Shown here one piece after another: positions 22,089 to 34,596 of a stretch of 64,000 bases of DNA. Every line of letters begins with the position of its first letter. Positions within the stretch are counted from its first letter, which is position 1. The notes beneath the pieces were generated by a model, which saw only the letters and a list, made by a program, of their open reading frames with translations, was not told where the DNA came from and made no database searches. This DNA is from Oscarella lobularis (Eukaryota; Porifera; Homoscleromorpha; Homosclerophorida; Oscarellidae): assembly GCF_947507565.1 (NCBI RefSeq), contig NC_089184.1, positions 1,674,001-1,738,000 on the forward strand, in the 5' to 3' direction. The position numbers and the translations under genes are program-made.

Positions 22089-24244
22089 CTATACACCCAA
22101 GCGACGTTCGTACTGCGCCATTTCGACTTTGAATTTCAGTAGGCTCTCGCTGATCTCCTTCAGCGACGGTCGCATATCGGGCTTGGCGGTCCAGCACTTG
22201 CGTTGTATGGCGTAGAACTGATCGGGGCAGTCTGGTGGCTGAGGTAAGCGATATCCCTCGAGAACCTAGGCAAGTTTTCTCATGTGTACACGATGACGTT
22301 GGATTCCTTGTGCTACCTTCGCTTTCGTCTCCTTATTAGTGAATTCGGCGTAGGGCACGGCACCGCACGTAGTGAACTCGTAAAACATAATGCCAAAACT
22401 CCTACGGAAAATATTAAATGCATTGAAAGACAGATAAATAAACTATAGTGGCTCTTACCAAACGTCCGATTTCTTTGACAGGGTGCCACTTGTGAAGACT
22501 TCTGGTGCTGTCCATCGGGTTGGGAAAGCTCCAGGGGAGCCGACGGCATTGCATTCGGACGAACCGTCCATGCGAGCGAGTCCAAAGTCGGAAATCTTGC
22601 ACACTCCAATAAAATCGACTAAGATGTAAATACGTCAACGGTCAAGAACAACGCCCGTTTATATTTTGGCAGCTGAAAAAAAAAACTATTTTTTGTTTTG
22701 GAGAAGGATATGTTTCGTGCGGCAAGATCGCAGTGAATGATTCCGATGTGATGAAGATACTCGACTCCGGCCGCAACTTGAGTCATTCCGTCAAGAATCT
22801 CTTTCGTAGTGAGAGTCTCTTCGCGAAGAACTTCCAAATAACAGCTTTTCATCAACTCCTATACAAAAAAAATGTATTATTCAAGAGGTCACTCGAAAGC
22901 CTACCAAAACTCACCAGAACAATATAGGATGGTTCGACGTAGAGACACACAGCCAACATGCTCAGAACGTTTGTATGCTTACACTTCCTACACAAAGAAA
23001 AAGGCAAAATAGAACTCTCCCTTCATACATATCATTTCCCAAGAAGCATATTGCAAGGAAAGAAGCAGTACTTTGTGTGAACACAAGGCTATTCAATTAT
23101 CATAATTTCCCACAAGCAAAGTAGAACCACTCTATTAATCCAGATGATGACGCAGCGAAACTAACTACGTAGAATATTCACAGTGCTTATCTACGTTACG
23201 CATCACAGTGAACCGGAACCAAAAAACCCCCAGACACACAGAAACCAGTGGTCGAATTGTGATCCCCTCTCTGTTTGACAGACAACGGGGAGAGGGGAGG
23301 GAGCCACAGAGACCACATTCTCGGAAAGAGGCTATCCGGAACGAGCGTGAGAGCCTCTTCCGGAACGACATCTCTCTCCCATTGTCAACGTAATGAGGGA
23401 ATGAGAAGAGGACAACAAAAAAAGAAAAAGCGGCTAAAGCCGTCCGGTCCCGTTTCCCCCCCTTCTTTCAATTCCCGATCACAATCTCAAAAATCCGGTT
23501 TACAGAGACGCTCAATTCAATTCATTCATTCATAATGCACATCCTCTTACAACATCTGCCCCCCTCTCTATCCCCAAGTTCTATCACTCTCACCGCATAA
23601 TGCCGGCTTCCTTCTTGAACTGATCGACGGCGTAGTCGTCGCACTTGGGCCGAAGGGTCTTGATTGCGACGACGACGCCGTCCCACGATCCCTTGTACAC
23701 TTCGCCGTACTTTCCCTTGCCGACTCGTTCGTTGAAGGCGAGCGCGCTCGTCGGAATTTCCCACGCGCCTATTTCGTCGTGTCGACGCCGAAACGCGCCG
23801 ATTCGATCGCGCATGCGACGCGCGACGTTCTCCGTGCCGTCGAACACGAAATAGTCGTCCTGTACGAAAGAAAGACGATTAGACAACGAAGATAATGGGA
23901 GAATCCGTACTATACGTACATCCTCGCGAAAGCCGATCGCTTTCAACGCTTCGGCAGCGCCTCGCTGCGTGAGTAACTAGTAGTAGGGGCGGGAAAAGCG
24001 CGTGAGTGTTGTGTAGGAATGAAAGGGATACACGCCCCCTTTTTTTGGGCGAAGGGTCTGTCTCTCCTCTCTGGGCGTTTACCTTGGACGCGCGACGTAT
24101 GCGACGGTATTTGTCGTCGTCCGGACTGAGCACGATGTTTTGGAGTATCTTGAGCAGAACGAAAGAGGTCTGGAAGAACGTGTCTTGGTCGACGCGCGCT
24201 TTCAAGTCCTCGAGCGCTTTTTCCACGAGATCTTGATCGCTCAT
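22089..24244 (-). CDS. Cytoplasmic tyrosine kinase with N-terminal PUB domain
   Basis: Eight exons: 24083-24244, 23920-23976, 23594-23859, 22915-22987, 22712-22858, 22459-22625, 22317-22401, 22089-22265; 377 residues if it ends at the TAG at 22089. Residues about 10-75 are a PUB/PUG-type helical domain (VLLKILQNIVLSPDDDKYRR, IRRASKLLTQRGAAEALKAI), which in PNGase, UBXD1 and HOIP binds p97 or deubiquitinase tails. Then a tyrosine kinase domain: VGKGKYGEVYKG, VVVAIKTL, FKKEAGIMR, HCDLAARN (Cys instead of Arg in HRD), DFGLAR, GAFPTRWTAPEVF, DVWSFGIMFYE. Lys, Glu, catalytic Asp and DFG are all present, so activity is expected. There are no SH2 or SH3 domains and no transmembrane segment. The intron at 22626-22711 is AT-AC. 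The gene may continue into the RA-PH-PH gene downstream. Confidence 0.85.
22626..22711 (-). other. U12-type AT-AC intron in the kinase catalytic loop
   Basis: On the minus strand the exon ends GCACGAAAC and the intron begins ATATCCTTC, eight of nine bases of the U12 AT-AC donor consensus. It ends GTATTTAC. A branch-like TTCTTGAC lies 16 nt before the end. Removing exactly these 86 nt joins HCDLAARN to ILVDFIGVCKISDFGLAR, the normal kinase sequence. No GT donor is available at the junction. Confidence 0.85.
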
Positions 24245-24958
24245 TGCCGGCGGGACGTAGAGAGGGTCGACGGGGTTTGCTAGTGGCGGCGATTAGAGCG
24301 CCGATTCGAGACCATCACGTGAATTTGGAGGAAAAAGCCTTCGAGGTAATCCGGGTAGGCGAAAGTGGACTTCCGGCTAGTTTCACGTGCCCTCGCGGAA
24401 CAGATGTGTATCGTACACGTACACTGGTATAGATCATATTGCACTAGAATACTAGTCACATAAATTCTGAGAATAAAATAGTACAGAAGCAACATTGGTT
24501 CTGCATTGCCAAATAAAAAACCAGCAGTAATTACTCTCACATAAGTCCATCAAATAAAATTTATATCTAGAAAAACTAAATTCAAGAGAGAGACTGAACA
24601 AACTATACTAGCTAACAAATTTTCAAGCCTTGTTATAATAGTGAATCTGATATGCTGCTGATAATTAGGAAACAATGACTTTGGGCTATAAAATATATCG
24701 ATTCATACCGAGACTCCAATTCTCTATGTGTTTAGTAATCAAAAATACAGAGGAGAAGAAGAGAAAGATACAGAGATGAGACGCGACGAGATGAGAGATG
24801 CCAAATGCTCACATTTGGCCAAGAGAGAGCGAGAGAGAGATGACCGATCAATTGGAGTGCGGCAGGGTGAGAATAGGAAATGCAGCCATACAGACTTCGT
24901 AAACATATATGAACAATAGAGATGAAATGGCGACGCAACGACCCTGTGTCGTAGGACT
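24245..24958. other. Intergenic; probable MEX3 3' UTR
   Basis: AT-rich, without a supported coding frame. It lies between the MEX3 stop and the start of the PUB kinase, both on the minus strand, so it holds the MEX3 3' UTR and the kinase promoter. Confidence 0.5.
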
Positions 24959-27051
24959 TCAGTTGTGGATGATGCGCAACACGGTCGTAATGTCTTTCTG
25001 ACACACTGGACAGACCTGCTGATCAGTGCGAATACTCTCCGCACACTCCATACACCACAGATTGTGACCGCACGGAACAAGAGCGGCGACAATCTGCCGA
25101 ACGCCGCATCCGTTGCATTCTCTCCCTTTTCCGCTCCCGTCGGTGGGCGATTGGCGCGATGACGCACCGCTAGACGGCCCGACGCTGCCGCTTCCCTGAC
25201 TCCCTCCGCCGCCGCCGCCGCCGCCGTTCTTCACGGGAATTTCCGCCACCGTTCCTATGTCGAGTCCAGTTCCAGTGACGGGATTTGGCACCGCTGTCGG
25301 GATACCCATCAAACTCAGTCCTGTGCCAAATGGCTCCGAGACGGCGCGGCCCAACGTGGGACGTCCGCGTCCACCCATCATCATTCCCACGCCGGGGCCG
25401 CCACTCCCGTGGAGCGAATCCTCGAATGTTTGATGCTGTCGACGCGGTGGTCCGAACGCGCTGTTCTCGCTACCGAAACCGCCGCCGCCGCCGCCGCCAC
25501 CGCCACCGCCGCCGCGACTTCCATATGCCCATATGGACGAAGTGGGCGGACGAGGATCATAGGCCATGTCGAATCCGTTCACAGCAAAACCGTCGTCCAG
25601 GCCGTGCAAACCGGAAGCGGAAGAACTCTTGAAGGGAAAAGGACCAAAGTTCTGCGACGACGCCGAAGACGACGGCGATTTCGATCGAAAGAATATTCCA
25701 CCGGTTCCACTTCCACCGACACCTTGGCCACCGTTTCCGCTGGTTCCCGCAGAGGCGGTATCACGTCCGTTACCGCCGCCGCCGCCGTTGCCGCCAAAAT
25801 GACCCGAACGATTGTTCATCTGCGCTTCGCGTATAGTCGAAAAGTGATGAGCCGCCGACGTGTAGATGGGATCGGGCGTGAGAGGCCCATTGAAATCGGC
25901 GCTCGACGGCGAAAGCGGATAGTCGACGCCGTCGTCGGACGACCCGTCGACGGAGCCGCCCGTGCGCAAGGCGATGTAGCTCTCGATTTCGCGTTTCGCT
26001 ATCTCGGCGTTTTCCGGCGTTCCGGTCACTTCGAAGCAGGGCTCCTTGTCGCGCGACGGCGTGATGATGTACGTGTTCGTCAACTGTTGAATGCGCTTGA
26101 TCGTCGCGCCTTTCGGTCCGACGACGAGACCGACGACCCGATAGGGAACGCGAACTTTGATCGTGACCTGATTTTCGCCGTTGACGAGTCCGTTCGGCGG
26201 CGCGATGCTCGCGCCGTTCGCGAAGCCCGCGCCGCCCGCGCCGCCGTTCGTCGACGTCGTCGTCGTCGTCGACGACGTCGGATTGGAACCGAAAGCGGGC
26301 GAGGCGAGCGGCGGCGATTGGGACGTCGACGCTTTTCGGGTGGCGCGTATCTGCGAGAAGTGTTCGGCGGCGGCGAGGATTTCTCGTTTCGCCATGGCCA
26401 CGTCTTCGCGTCGGCCCGTCACGACGAAGACCGGATCTTCGCCGCGCACGGGCGTCTTGATGTACGTGTTCGTCTTCGCTCGCAACGCCTTGATTTTGCA
26501 GCCTTTTTTAGGGAGAGAGAAACACGGGAGGTGAACATACGAAGCGGAGAAGGGCGGCGGCTCCCCAAAGTAGTTTGTTCTACTCGCGCGAAGAAGAACT
26601 CGCAAAAGGGAGGGTCGAAACAAAAGAACGCGTTTCCGACTCGTTTTCTACTCGCGCATCCAGTATAAGGATTTAGTGAGTGGGTGAACGGGAGGCGCGA
26701 TGACACCCCCGAGTAAAGTGTTTTCTTTTTCCCCGCTCTCTAACCTTGTCGTCCGACGATTTCGGCGACGTGTTCCGAACTCGGCACGGCGACGCACTCG
26801 GTCGTGTTGTTCGATTTGACGCGCAGCAAGCCGTCGTACATCGAATCGGTCCCGCTGACGTTACCGCTCGCTCCGTTGACGATCGGAATTCCCGACGAGA
26901 GCGGCGGCGGCGGCAGCGAACTGTCGGGACTGTTTACGTTGAGACGCGAGAGCTCGAGCGCCAATTGAAGTGCCACGCCGTCTTCGAGATTGCCGCCACC
27001 TCCTCTTTCCATTGCCATTTCCATGTAATAAGGGGAAGCGAGCGATACCAT
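24959..27051 (-). CDS. MEX3: MEX3 RNA-binding protein: two KH domains and C-terminal RING
   Basis: Two exons: 26745-27051 and 24959-26502; 616 residues. KH1 spans the splice junction (about residues 86-160: [57 protein letters not shown]). KH2 (about 210-282) has [20 protein letters not shown] and a GPKG loop. After a long Gly/Ser-rich region the C-terminus is a RING finger (CNGCG ... [10 protein letters not shown] ... CPVCQKDI). KH-KH-RING is unique to MEX3. Family knowledge: post-transcriptional regulators that bind 3' UTRs and act as E3 ligases in cell-fate control. One copy is seen; vertebrates have four. The acceptor at 26503 is poor in pyrimidines, but the protein junction is exactly conserved. 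Simple (GGC)n tracts in the linker near 25200 and 25480 code for Gly runs. Confidence 0.96.
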
Positions 27052-28936
27052 TGGCTTCGAAAGGGAATAGAGTGGAAGATCGATCGATCGATTCGCGCTG
27101 AGTCGACGTTCGGTTTGGACGTTCGACAGCGGTGACCGAGGAATCGACGGTAGGCGGCTCCGCTCTCTTCGGGCTGCGGACTACTGAGGCTGCACCGGGG
27201 ATCATTTGCTCTTATCACAGGCGGACCCGTGCCTCCCTATGTAAACGGTTTCGACAGCTCTTTAGTTACGCGATCGCTGATTGGCTACAAGCACACGCGA
27301 CGCCCATAGGGGACGGGCTTGTCAATCAAAATTAGATAATCGTTGGCGCCGACTAGTGGGCGAAAACACGCCCACTGGAGGATGCTGGCGGAATAAAAAA
27401 CCACCTCGGGTCGCATGCGTCTTTCCGAGGATTCGCGGAAACAAAGGCCGTCTATTCCCAGCAAAAAACCGCTCCTAATAGCGAGAAATGTAACGGGGCG
27501 AGGCCGTGCAGGGGTAGCGGATCAGATCGCGGCACACCGGCAGGTGACGAGAGCACGTGAACATAAAATTCAAAAATGGGGGCGAAGTCGTTTCATTATA
27601 TCGAAAACCGCGCGGGCGGGAACGCGACACGATTTGCGCGATTCGTCCGCGCGCTTCATCATATCATATCCGTTCGCCTGTGAGCCGTCGTTTTCGCTAC
27701 CGCGCCGTTCACACGCGCTGGGGATAGCGCCTCGCGCGCTTAGCTGTTTCGCGCATCCTAATAAGCGCACGTGAGACGCTCGCGCAATGTAAACAAACAG
27801 CAAACAGATGCAGGTCGATATCGAGCTTTCTAAATAATCGAATTACAAATGGCATGTATCTGTATCGAACAAGGAGAGGAAAGAATCGGAGAGAGGATGC
27901 GCTCGCACGAGCGCTCACGCTTTCAATTCACAATTAGAGAAGGACCACGCATTCTTGCCGTAACGAGAAGAGTCAGATATGCATCAATTTCCCGGTATCC
28001 GTCGTATCGGTTTGGCGGGCGGAAACGTTCATCCGGGAGACGCGGAAGAACCCCTGCAGCAACAGGGATCCCAATTGGGGAGTGGCCTAGAAAAAGAAAT
28101 AGGCGCCCGATCCCTTTAGCTGCCTCCGCTAACTGGACAATTGAAAACAAAACAGCTGGCTAGTAAAAATAAGCAGATATGGCTTGCAAGCAATTTGCCC
28201 AAACTAGACCCTTGTGGGTGTTCGTCTAGTTTAATGCCCCGAGGCTGTGCAATCAGAAGCCGGCGGGAGAGAAAACACACGCACGCACACTTATACGCAA
28301 AAACGCACGCACGCGCACATTTCCCCGGCTTAGGTGTCGGCGCGAACGCCGTAGTTGTGTGTGAGAGGGTCTCATGATTTCAATACGAACAAAACAAGGA
28401 TCAAAGGGCGTTCTGCACGCTTCCCCCGCCCGCCCGTTCCTCCCTGTCTCTCTCCCACCCACCCCTCCCAACGCAACCGGAGATAACAAACCGACCCTTC
28501 GGTTGATAAAAGAGGCGATTTGGGGAAGTGCCGTCATCCCGGGGTTGTGTCGATACACTAATTGGCACTGTGCGCACGCCCCGCGGCTTGCGTTGGCGGG
28601 AAAAAAAAACGAGAAGGGACGGAACCGCTATCCTTTCAGGTGGCATTCGTTAGGGAAAACGGCTCGCGGAATTTTAAACAATCGCGAAGAGGATCGTTTT
28701 CTCGACGCCAAAATCAACAGCGAGCAGCAGGCGAAGTGAAAAAAAGGCAGGTCCCCATGTGCATTATCATCGATCGATTACCGCATACCCACGCCGCGCC
28801 ACTATCAACTCGAATTGAAAAGCATCATTTTTCTCTTTGCGGACGCGAATGAAATACGGGTACGGGGGCGGCGACGCGCGAGGGGGGGGAGCACGCAAAC
28901 GAGGATGCGGACCAGCGGGAACAAAGGGATCTGTCA
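27052..28936. other. Intergenic: MEX3 upstream region
   Basis: About 1.9 kb without a supported gene, between the COG1 stop and the MEX3 start. CpG-rich near 27050-27200, probably the MEX3 5' UTR and promoter. A (CA)/(ACGC)-rich low-complexity stretch lies at about 28274-28320. The many short open frames overlap on all strands and show no conserved motif. Confidence 0.5.
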
Positions 28937-31900
28937 CTAATGCCTAATGAGGGTTCTTACCGTCTCGTCCGCGCCAGCGGAATTCCCGGTGCCCCGATGA
29001 AGCCGCTTCGGCGTCGGCGTCGGCGTCGTATGATTCGTCGTCTGATGATGACGACGATGATGATGATGGGGTAAGAGAGTAAAACGAGGGACCCCCTGAG
29101 TCAAAGCGAGCACATTGTGTTGATCGTGCGCGCCGCTCGTCGTCGTAGTCGTCATTGTCGTCGCGCGTTTGTTCCACGAGTCGCCTTTGTGGACGGGTCC
29201 GAGCATAACCTAATATGTTTTGTCACTTCTACGAGCTCCATCCGCCCCCGTGGGAACTATTTTATATTGCTTACCGAAGCCCGTTGAATGTGCTTCGAGA
29301 GATTTGAATCGAGAAACGGTTGGAATACGCTCAAGTCGAAGGGATCGATGCGCGACTCGAGCCACGCGTGTACATCGCGAACCGCTTTTTCGACCTAAAG
29401 GTACATCGATCTCTTTCGCGCCTTTTTGTCAGCCGCGCGCGCGCTCTTGCCTTCCCGCCAAGCAACTCCGTAACGAAGCGTAGATCGAACATCCACTGGA
29501 CGGCCTGACGTTGGGTCAGGTCGTCGCCGACGTCGATCCGAAGACGCTCGAAACGCGACACGATTTCGTTGTAAACCGTATTAATGAGCTCGTCCTTGAT
29601 TGACCTAAGGAATCCATTTGCTTGCTGATTCACTTAGAGTCGCCCTCCGGGGAGAAGGAGGACAACTGCGCCCTTACTTTTCTAATGAGTAGCTACTCGC
29701 TCGACCGATCTCCTGACAGAGCGCGAAAAGGAAGGAGAAAACGGGGCCAGATACCTGAGAGCAAAAAAAATATACCCGTCATTCAATCTATGTATTTAAC
29801 CCGCCCCTGCCTGAAAGGGAAGCTGTATTTTCGATTCAATTTCTGCACCCCCTTCGCTCTCTTCACGCACTCTAATTTCCTCCCATGCCTTGGCAGTGGG
29901 AAAAGGCGAAAGGAAAATATTAGGATTCGCAGTCGATGAATATTCAGAAAGCGTACGCTCGTCGCGCTGAGCCAGGCTTCGCTGCCCCCCTCCGATAACC
30001 ACAGTTCCAAGTGTTCGGTCACAATACGATTGATCCATTCGATCCACGATCTAAAGTTAGAACGCAGAAATGCAATTTGCACCCACACGCACACGCGCTA
30101 CGCGTTCACCGGTACGACGACGCGTATACGTGACGCAGCTGATCCGTCACTCGAACGCCCAAATCTGCTCAAGACGGAAATCCATCTTTACAAGTACAAA
30201 CCGAACTGAAAGCGGCATCACTCCCTTGCCTGTAGATGACGCTATTTCCGCGCTCTGACTCGATTTAGCTCCACGCCTCGCTCTAATGTTATGTATCTAT
30301 TCAATTTTTGGGGAGCCAACGCCATCTAACCGCTCCTGACCTCTTTGCCTCCTGACCGACAGTGTCCGTTATCAGATGACGTAAGCTCGATGATTCGTTC
30401 AGAAGCGAGTGACACAGGCGACCCAGAAAGAGGCACCTTGTCAGAATGATCGAACAAGTGAGTCGCGGCCCGACGGGGAATACGAGTCTACCTGTCAATC
30501 GCGTCTACTCCCTGAACGAGACCTGCATGATCAGCGCCGTAATAGAGAATTTCGTCGTGCATCGATCCGAGTTCCGTCTCCATCCATTCCGTCCAACTAT
30601 AACATAGCATCGATCGATTGTTTTTGCTTTAACGTCCTGTTGTTGTCTCTTCTTACGTTTCGACGAAACGACACGACTGCGTGTGCGTAAAAGTCTTCAG
30701 ATGACTGTCGTCCGCAAGGCAATCGAACGGAACGTCCTGAATGAACCCTTAGTATAAAAATATTCTGGACACGCAAAAAACGCCGAACAAATACCTTATC
30801 GGCGGAAGACGGCATCAAGTCGTCGTTGTCGTTGTCGTCGTCGCCGCCGCCAGACGTACGACTGGGACCGTCCAAAAAGAGCCCAATATCCGTTGTGATT
30901 TCGTTCAAGTGAGACTCGACGCCCAAACAGATTCTACGTATAAAGGGTCCCACCCGTGTATGCATGCGCCTGTTTCGGTGTGCGCGTGTCCTACTCGCGA
31001 ATCATAGGCGCGCATCCGCGCGCTTGGCACTGCAGAGACGTTCCGCCAGCGCCCGATTCCGACCAGACAAACGCGGACACGTCGCGATCGATCGTCGATT
31101 GAACGATTCGTTCCAGAGCGTCTTTCGTCAGACGCTTCGCCGTCTCCGTCAAAACGGCGAACCGCTCCGAAATGATTTCCTACTCCCGCCCCAAAAACGA
31201 AGAGCCATGAAGGCGCGCTGTCCCAATTTGCCAAACGCGGCCAACGTCATCGAACTACTCAAATCTACGACTAACTACACGGGCTATGCATGGCTTGACC
31301 AGCCAAAAATATCCATCCCTCTTTATCACCCTCGTCGAAGTTTACAAACAACTTAGAGCGAGGAGACAGAAGACAATATACCAAATAATGACCTCACTAC
31401 GTTCCCCCCTCCTCCCTGGATGGGATGCAGCGGCTATAGTTCGGCCTCTAATAGAACGCTGTGACGCGCGCGTCGTTAGGGCCACAGACAGTACAAGCTA
31501 ACGAGCACAAGTAGGAAACCGCATCATACCTCAATACGCTTCACCACCAACGGACGAACGAACTCGTCCCATATTGAGATTCGTCTGCCGACGACGGCCA
31601 GACAGGCGGTCTGCCAGTTCGATAATTTGTCAGAGCGATTCGAAGCGATGTCATTCTGAAACGAAGAGGAAAGAATATAATTGCATTCCGACGTACTATT
31701 ATTGAAACGGCGGCGGCCCGCGGGGCCCCCCCGACTATACCCACCTTGATGTCGAGCAGGAGAGCGTAAACGGCATCTCTAATGCTAGTCAAGCTCTTAA
31801 TCGACGTGATATAGGCTAAAAGGATCTGCAACCCGTTCTTCACATCTTGCAAGCACCTGACAGTTCGTTACCGCACGCCAAAAACAGGAAAAAAGAAAAC

Positions 31901-34026
31901 AAGGCGAGGAAATAAGTTTATCGATACTCTCTTTCTCGCGCGCTCCCCTACGTTGCCATCCATTCCTGGCAGCTGGAATGCAGAACGCTAATCGACAGAG
32001 AATTCGACCACGATAGAATGAAGTGAGAGGCAACGGCTTCCTTGGCACGAGTCGACATGACCTCGAGGAGGAAACACTTCGCATCTGTGCGGGGTATAAA
32101 AGCCGTCTAGCGCGATTCCTTTCCCCCCAATACCACTTCCTCCCGCGCCTTACCTGATTGACTTGGCCGGTTGAAAATCGCATCGATTTGAACGACCGTA
32201 GACACGAGAATCGAAGCCACGGAACAAATCTGCGACTTGACGCTCGCAGCTGAACGCAGGATGGCAAAGATGATCTAATCTAAATAGGTTAACCGGGGGG
32301 CCCCACCTCGTTGGCTTGTATGAAACAAAGCTTGAATAGCCGCCTGCAAAGCGAATTTAGATATTAAGCGAAAGGTCGCGCGAATAAGGAAACGGTTTCA
32401 CCTTTCGAGCCACAAGGAATTCGGTGAAGACCTGTCTCGGCGTCGACTCCTCCAAGAGAAGGATTGCACACAACGATTCCGCTATTGTCTGATAAGACGC
32501 GCCAGAAATAACCGCGGAGGCCACTAAACTGCGTCTGGAGCTCGACATACCTGAGATTCGCCCGAGTAGCTTTGAAGCAATTGCTTGCTCGCCTTAGGGA
32601 GACAAAGGAGTTATTCTTACAGCCTTCTTTAGAAGCGATTACTCGTTAGATAAGGACTAATTTACTTGTCTTTGCTTTGGGGGTTCGGTGCCTTACCTGA
32701 AGTATAACATCTTTGAAGTGGCTCACAGACGTCCACTGCTGTTGAAGAATGGGAAAACGCGGCTATATGGATGGGAGTACAGTAGTAGACGTGAAACGGT
32801 CTCAAAAAATAAAAAAAATCTTACAAGAATTCGTCCGAGTCGCTGATCCTCGCCATTCGATTTCACGATTTTCTGCGCTTTTAGGTACAAAGAAGCCGCT
32901 TCCAAATGTCGCTCACTATCCAACGCCGTCCAAATCTGCAAAGAAGGAACTCTTCTTTCCTAATCGCGTCCCCAACCAAGACAATCGGAACCTTTTCCGG
33001 CGTGTCGACTAGAAATTTCAAGTGACAGGCCATTTCGTAATTGTCTCGAGCTGTAGACCTTCAAAAATAAATGAATTAGTCCCCTGTACGCGAGCAATCG
33101 GATGTCACGTGTATATAAACTCGCCTCTCCTTTTCACACTCCGTAATAATTCCACGACATTGGTGCGTTTCTTTCAACTCCCGACACTGCCCGTGCATCC
33201 GATCGACCGAACCGACAATCTATGGGGAGTAGCAATTTTTACAACGAGGTAACACTCCCATATAGCAAGACGCCAATAGAGAATTCCAACGCATCGCCAC
33301 CCCCCTCGGAGAGCTACAACCGTTTTCGCAGAGTATCAATACGGTAGAGCCCCACTTAGGTGACCACCTACAGAGGATGCGAGAAACTAATGGGCATCGT
33401 CTAGTCTCTACTCCATCAAAACGGTCACTCTATTAAAGTCAGTAAAGTGGAGGTGGTCCTCTAAAGAAAACAAAGCAACCTCGTCAACGTGAATCTAGGC
33501 GGGGGAGAGAGTTCTGCTGCATTTCACCTAGTAGTAAAGTTCAGGCTCCTAGTCTAAGTGCCCCAAGTGGGCTCCTATGCTACGTACTCTAGATCATATT
33601 TATTCCTTGGAGTAATTCCATCCCAGGTTGCCCTGCGTAGCTTACGTCTGCCGAAGAGCGGCTCATCTCCGTTATCGTATCGGCGGCGTCGATCAATTCC
33701 GGATAGCGTTCGCTGTGTCGAGAAACTTTGGTCGCGTCTTCTCGCCTTCTTTTCGTTTTTGCCTTACCCGACCATCTGTCGAAGGTCTTCTTTCTTCTTT
33801 TCGATGTCATTCCTGCAAATGAGAGTTCCGAGAGTTCGTTTCGTCGCTCTCGGACGGCGCGTCGGGACGTCGAACCGAATTTTCTTCTCGATTTGTCGTA
33901 TTTCGTCGATCGTGTGATTTTGAAACAATCGACTCGTATCTTCCTCTCTGTTCCATATTTGTCCTACGTCGAAATTGTCTTCTAAGATCACTTCTCGCCC
34001 CAGAAGAGCAAACCTGCAGTCGCCAT
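28937..34026 (-). CDS. COG1: Conserved oligomeric Golgi complex subunit 1
   Basis: About 15 exons. The 5' end is resolved: a 13-nt first coding exon 34014-34026 (MATA), then 33876-33963, 33768-33812 and an exon topping at 33712. Together they give MATAGQIWNREEDTSRLFQN, then EIRQIEKKIRNDIEKKKEDL, RQMVGERYPELIDAADTITE. This matches the COG1 N-terminus including the RQMVGERY-LI-AADTI signature. Further exons code ACHLKFLVDTPE and WTALDSERHLEAASLYLKA (32.7-33.1 kb), helical middle segments at 32.6, 32.4, 32.2, 31.8, 31.6 and 31.1 kb, and a C-terminal segment DLTQRQAVQWMFDLRFVTEL near 29.5 kb. COG1 belongs to lobe A of the Golgi tethering complex for retrograde vesicles. The last exon carries His- and Thr-rich low complexity. 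Exact boundaries of the middle exons were not all fixed. Confidence 0.88.
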
Positions 34027-34501
34027 TTGTCTGCTAGCGCGCGTTCACGCCTCCAAAACCTGACCGCACAAACGCAGCGCCCAAACACGAGCTTAGATCT
34101 CTCGACGTGCAACACATTTCAGAGCTAGTGTTTATTAAAGAATCTTTTTAGGAGGGCCCAGGGCCGTTAGTGTACTGTAGTCATGGTGTAGTCAAACAGG
34201 GCCCACACATTTAGACATAAGATCATTTTAGTATATAGGATTCATTAATTAATAGAAATCAAAAATGTTGTAGCTAAAATGAGTCCTTGAGCACCTCTAC
34301 CGCTCTCTCAGATACGATATTATGCACTCCACCGCACATATGAGCACGCGATATCACAAGACCTATTTTCCTAATACGGTCATCATCCGCAGCTAAACTT
34401 GTCCCGTGTTTTCCAACACCGCCAGTCGGCGTGAACGCTACGGAAATGCCGGCACTCCCGTTTCTACGCGATCCCGTCCGTTATTTGCCGGTGGGAGCGA
34501 C

Positions 34502-34530
34502 GGGTATAAAGGGGCTGGGGCTCAATACCA
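34502..34530 (+). promoter_or_regulatory. TATA-box core promoter of the small secreted gene
   Basis: gggtataaaggggc at about 34503-34516, with a likely initiator (ctcaatacc) about 25 nt further and the start codon at 34597. The gene on the other strand (COG1) starts at 34026, so this is a divergent promoter region of about 570 bp. Confidence 0.65.
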
Positions 34531-34596
34531 GACCAGTAAATCTACTGAGTAAATCGACAAGAAACCGACCGAAATTGTACCTCATCTAGCTAAACA

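Noticed and set aside
25409-26668. 419-codon open frame on the plus strand
   Set aside because: Antisense shadow of the GC-rich MEX3 coding exon; Arg/Ala-rich with no domain, while the minus strand carries clear KH and RING domains.
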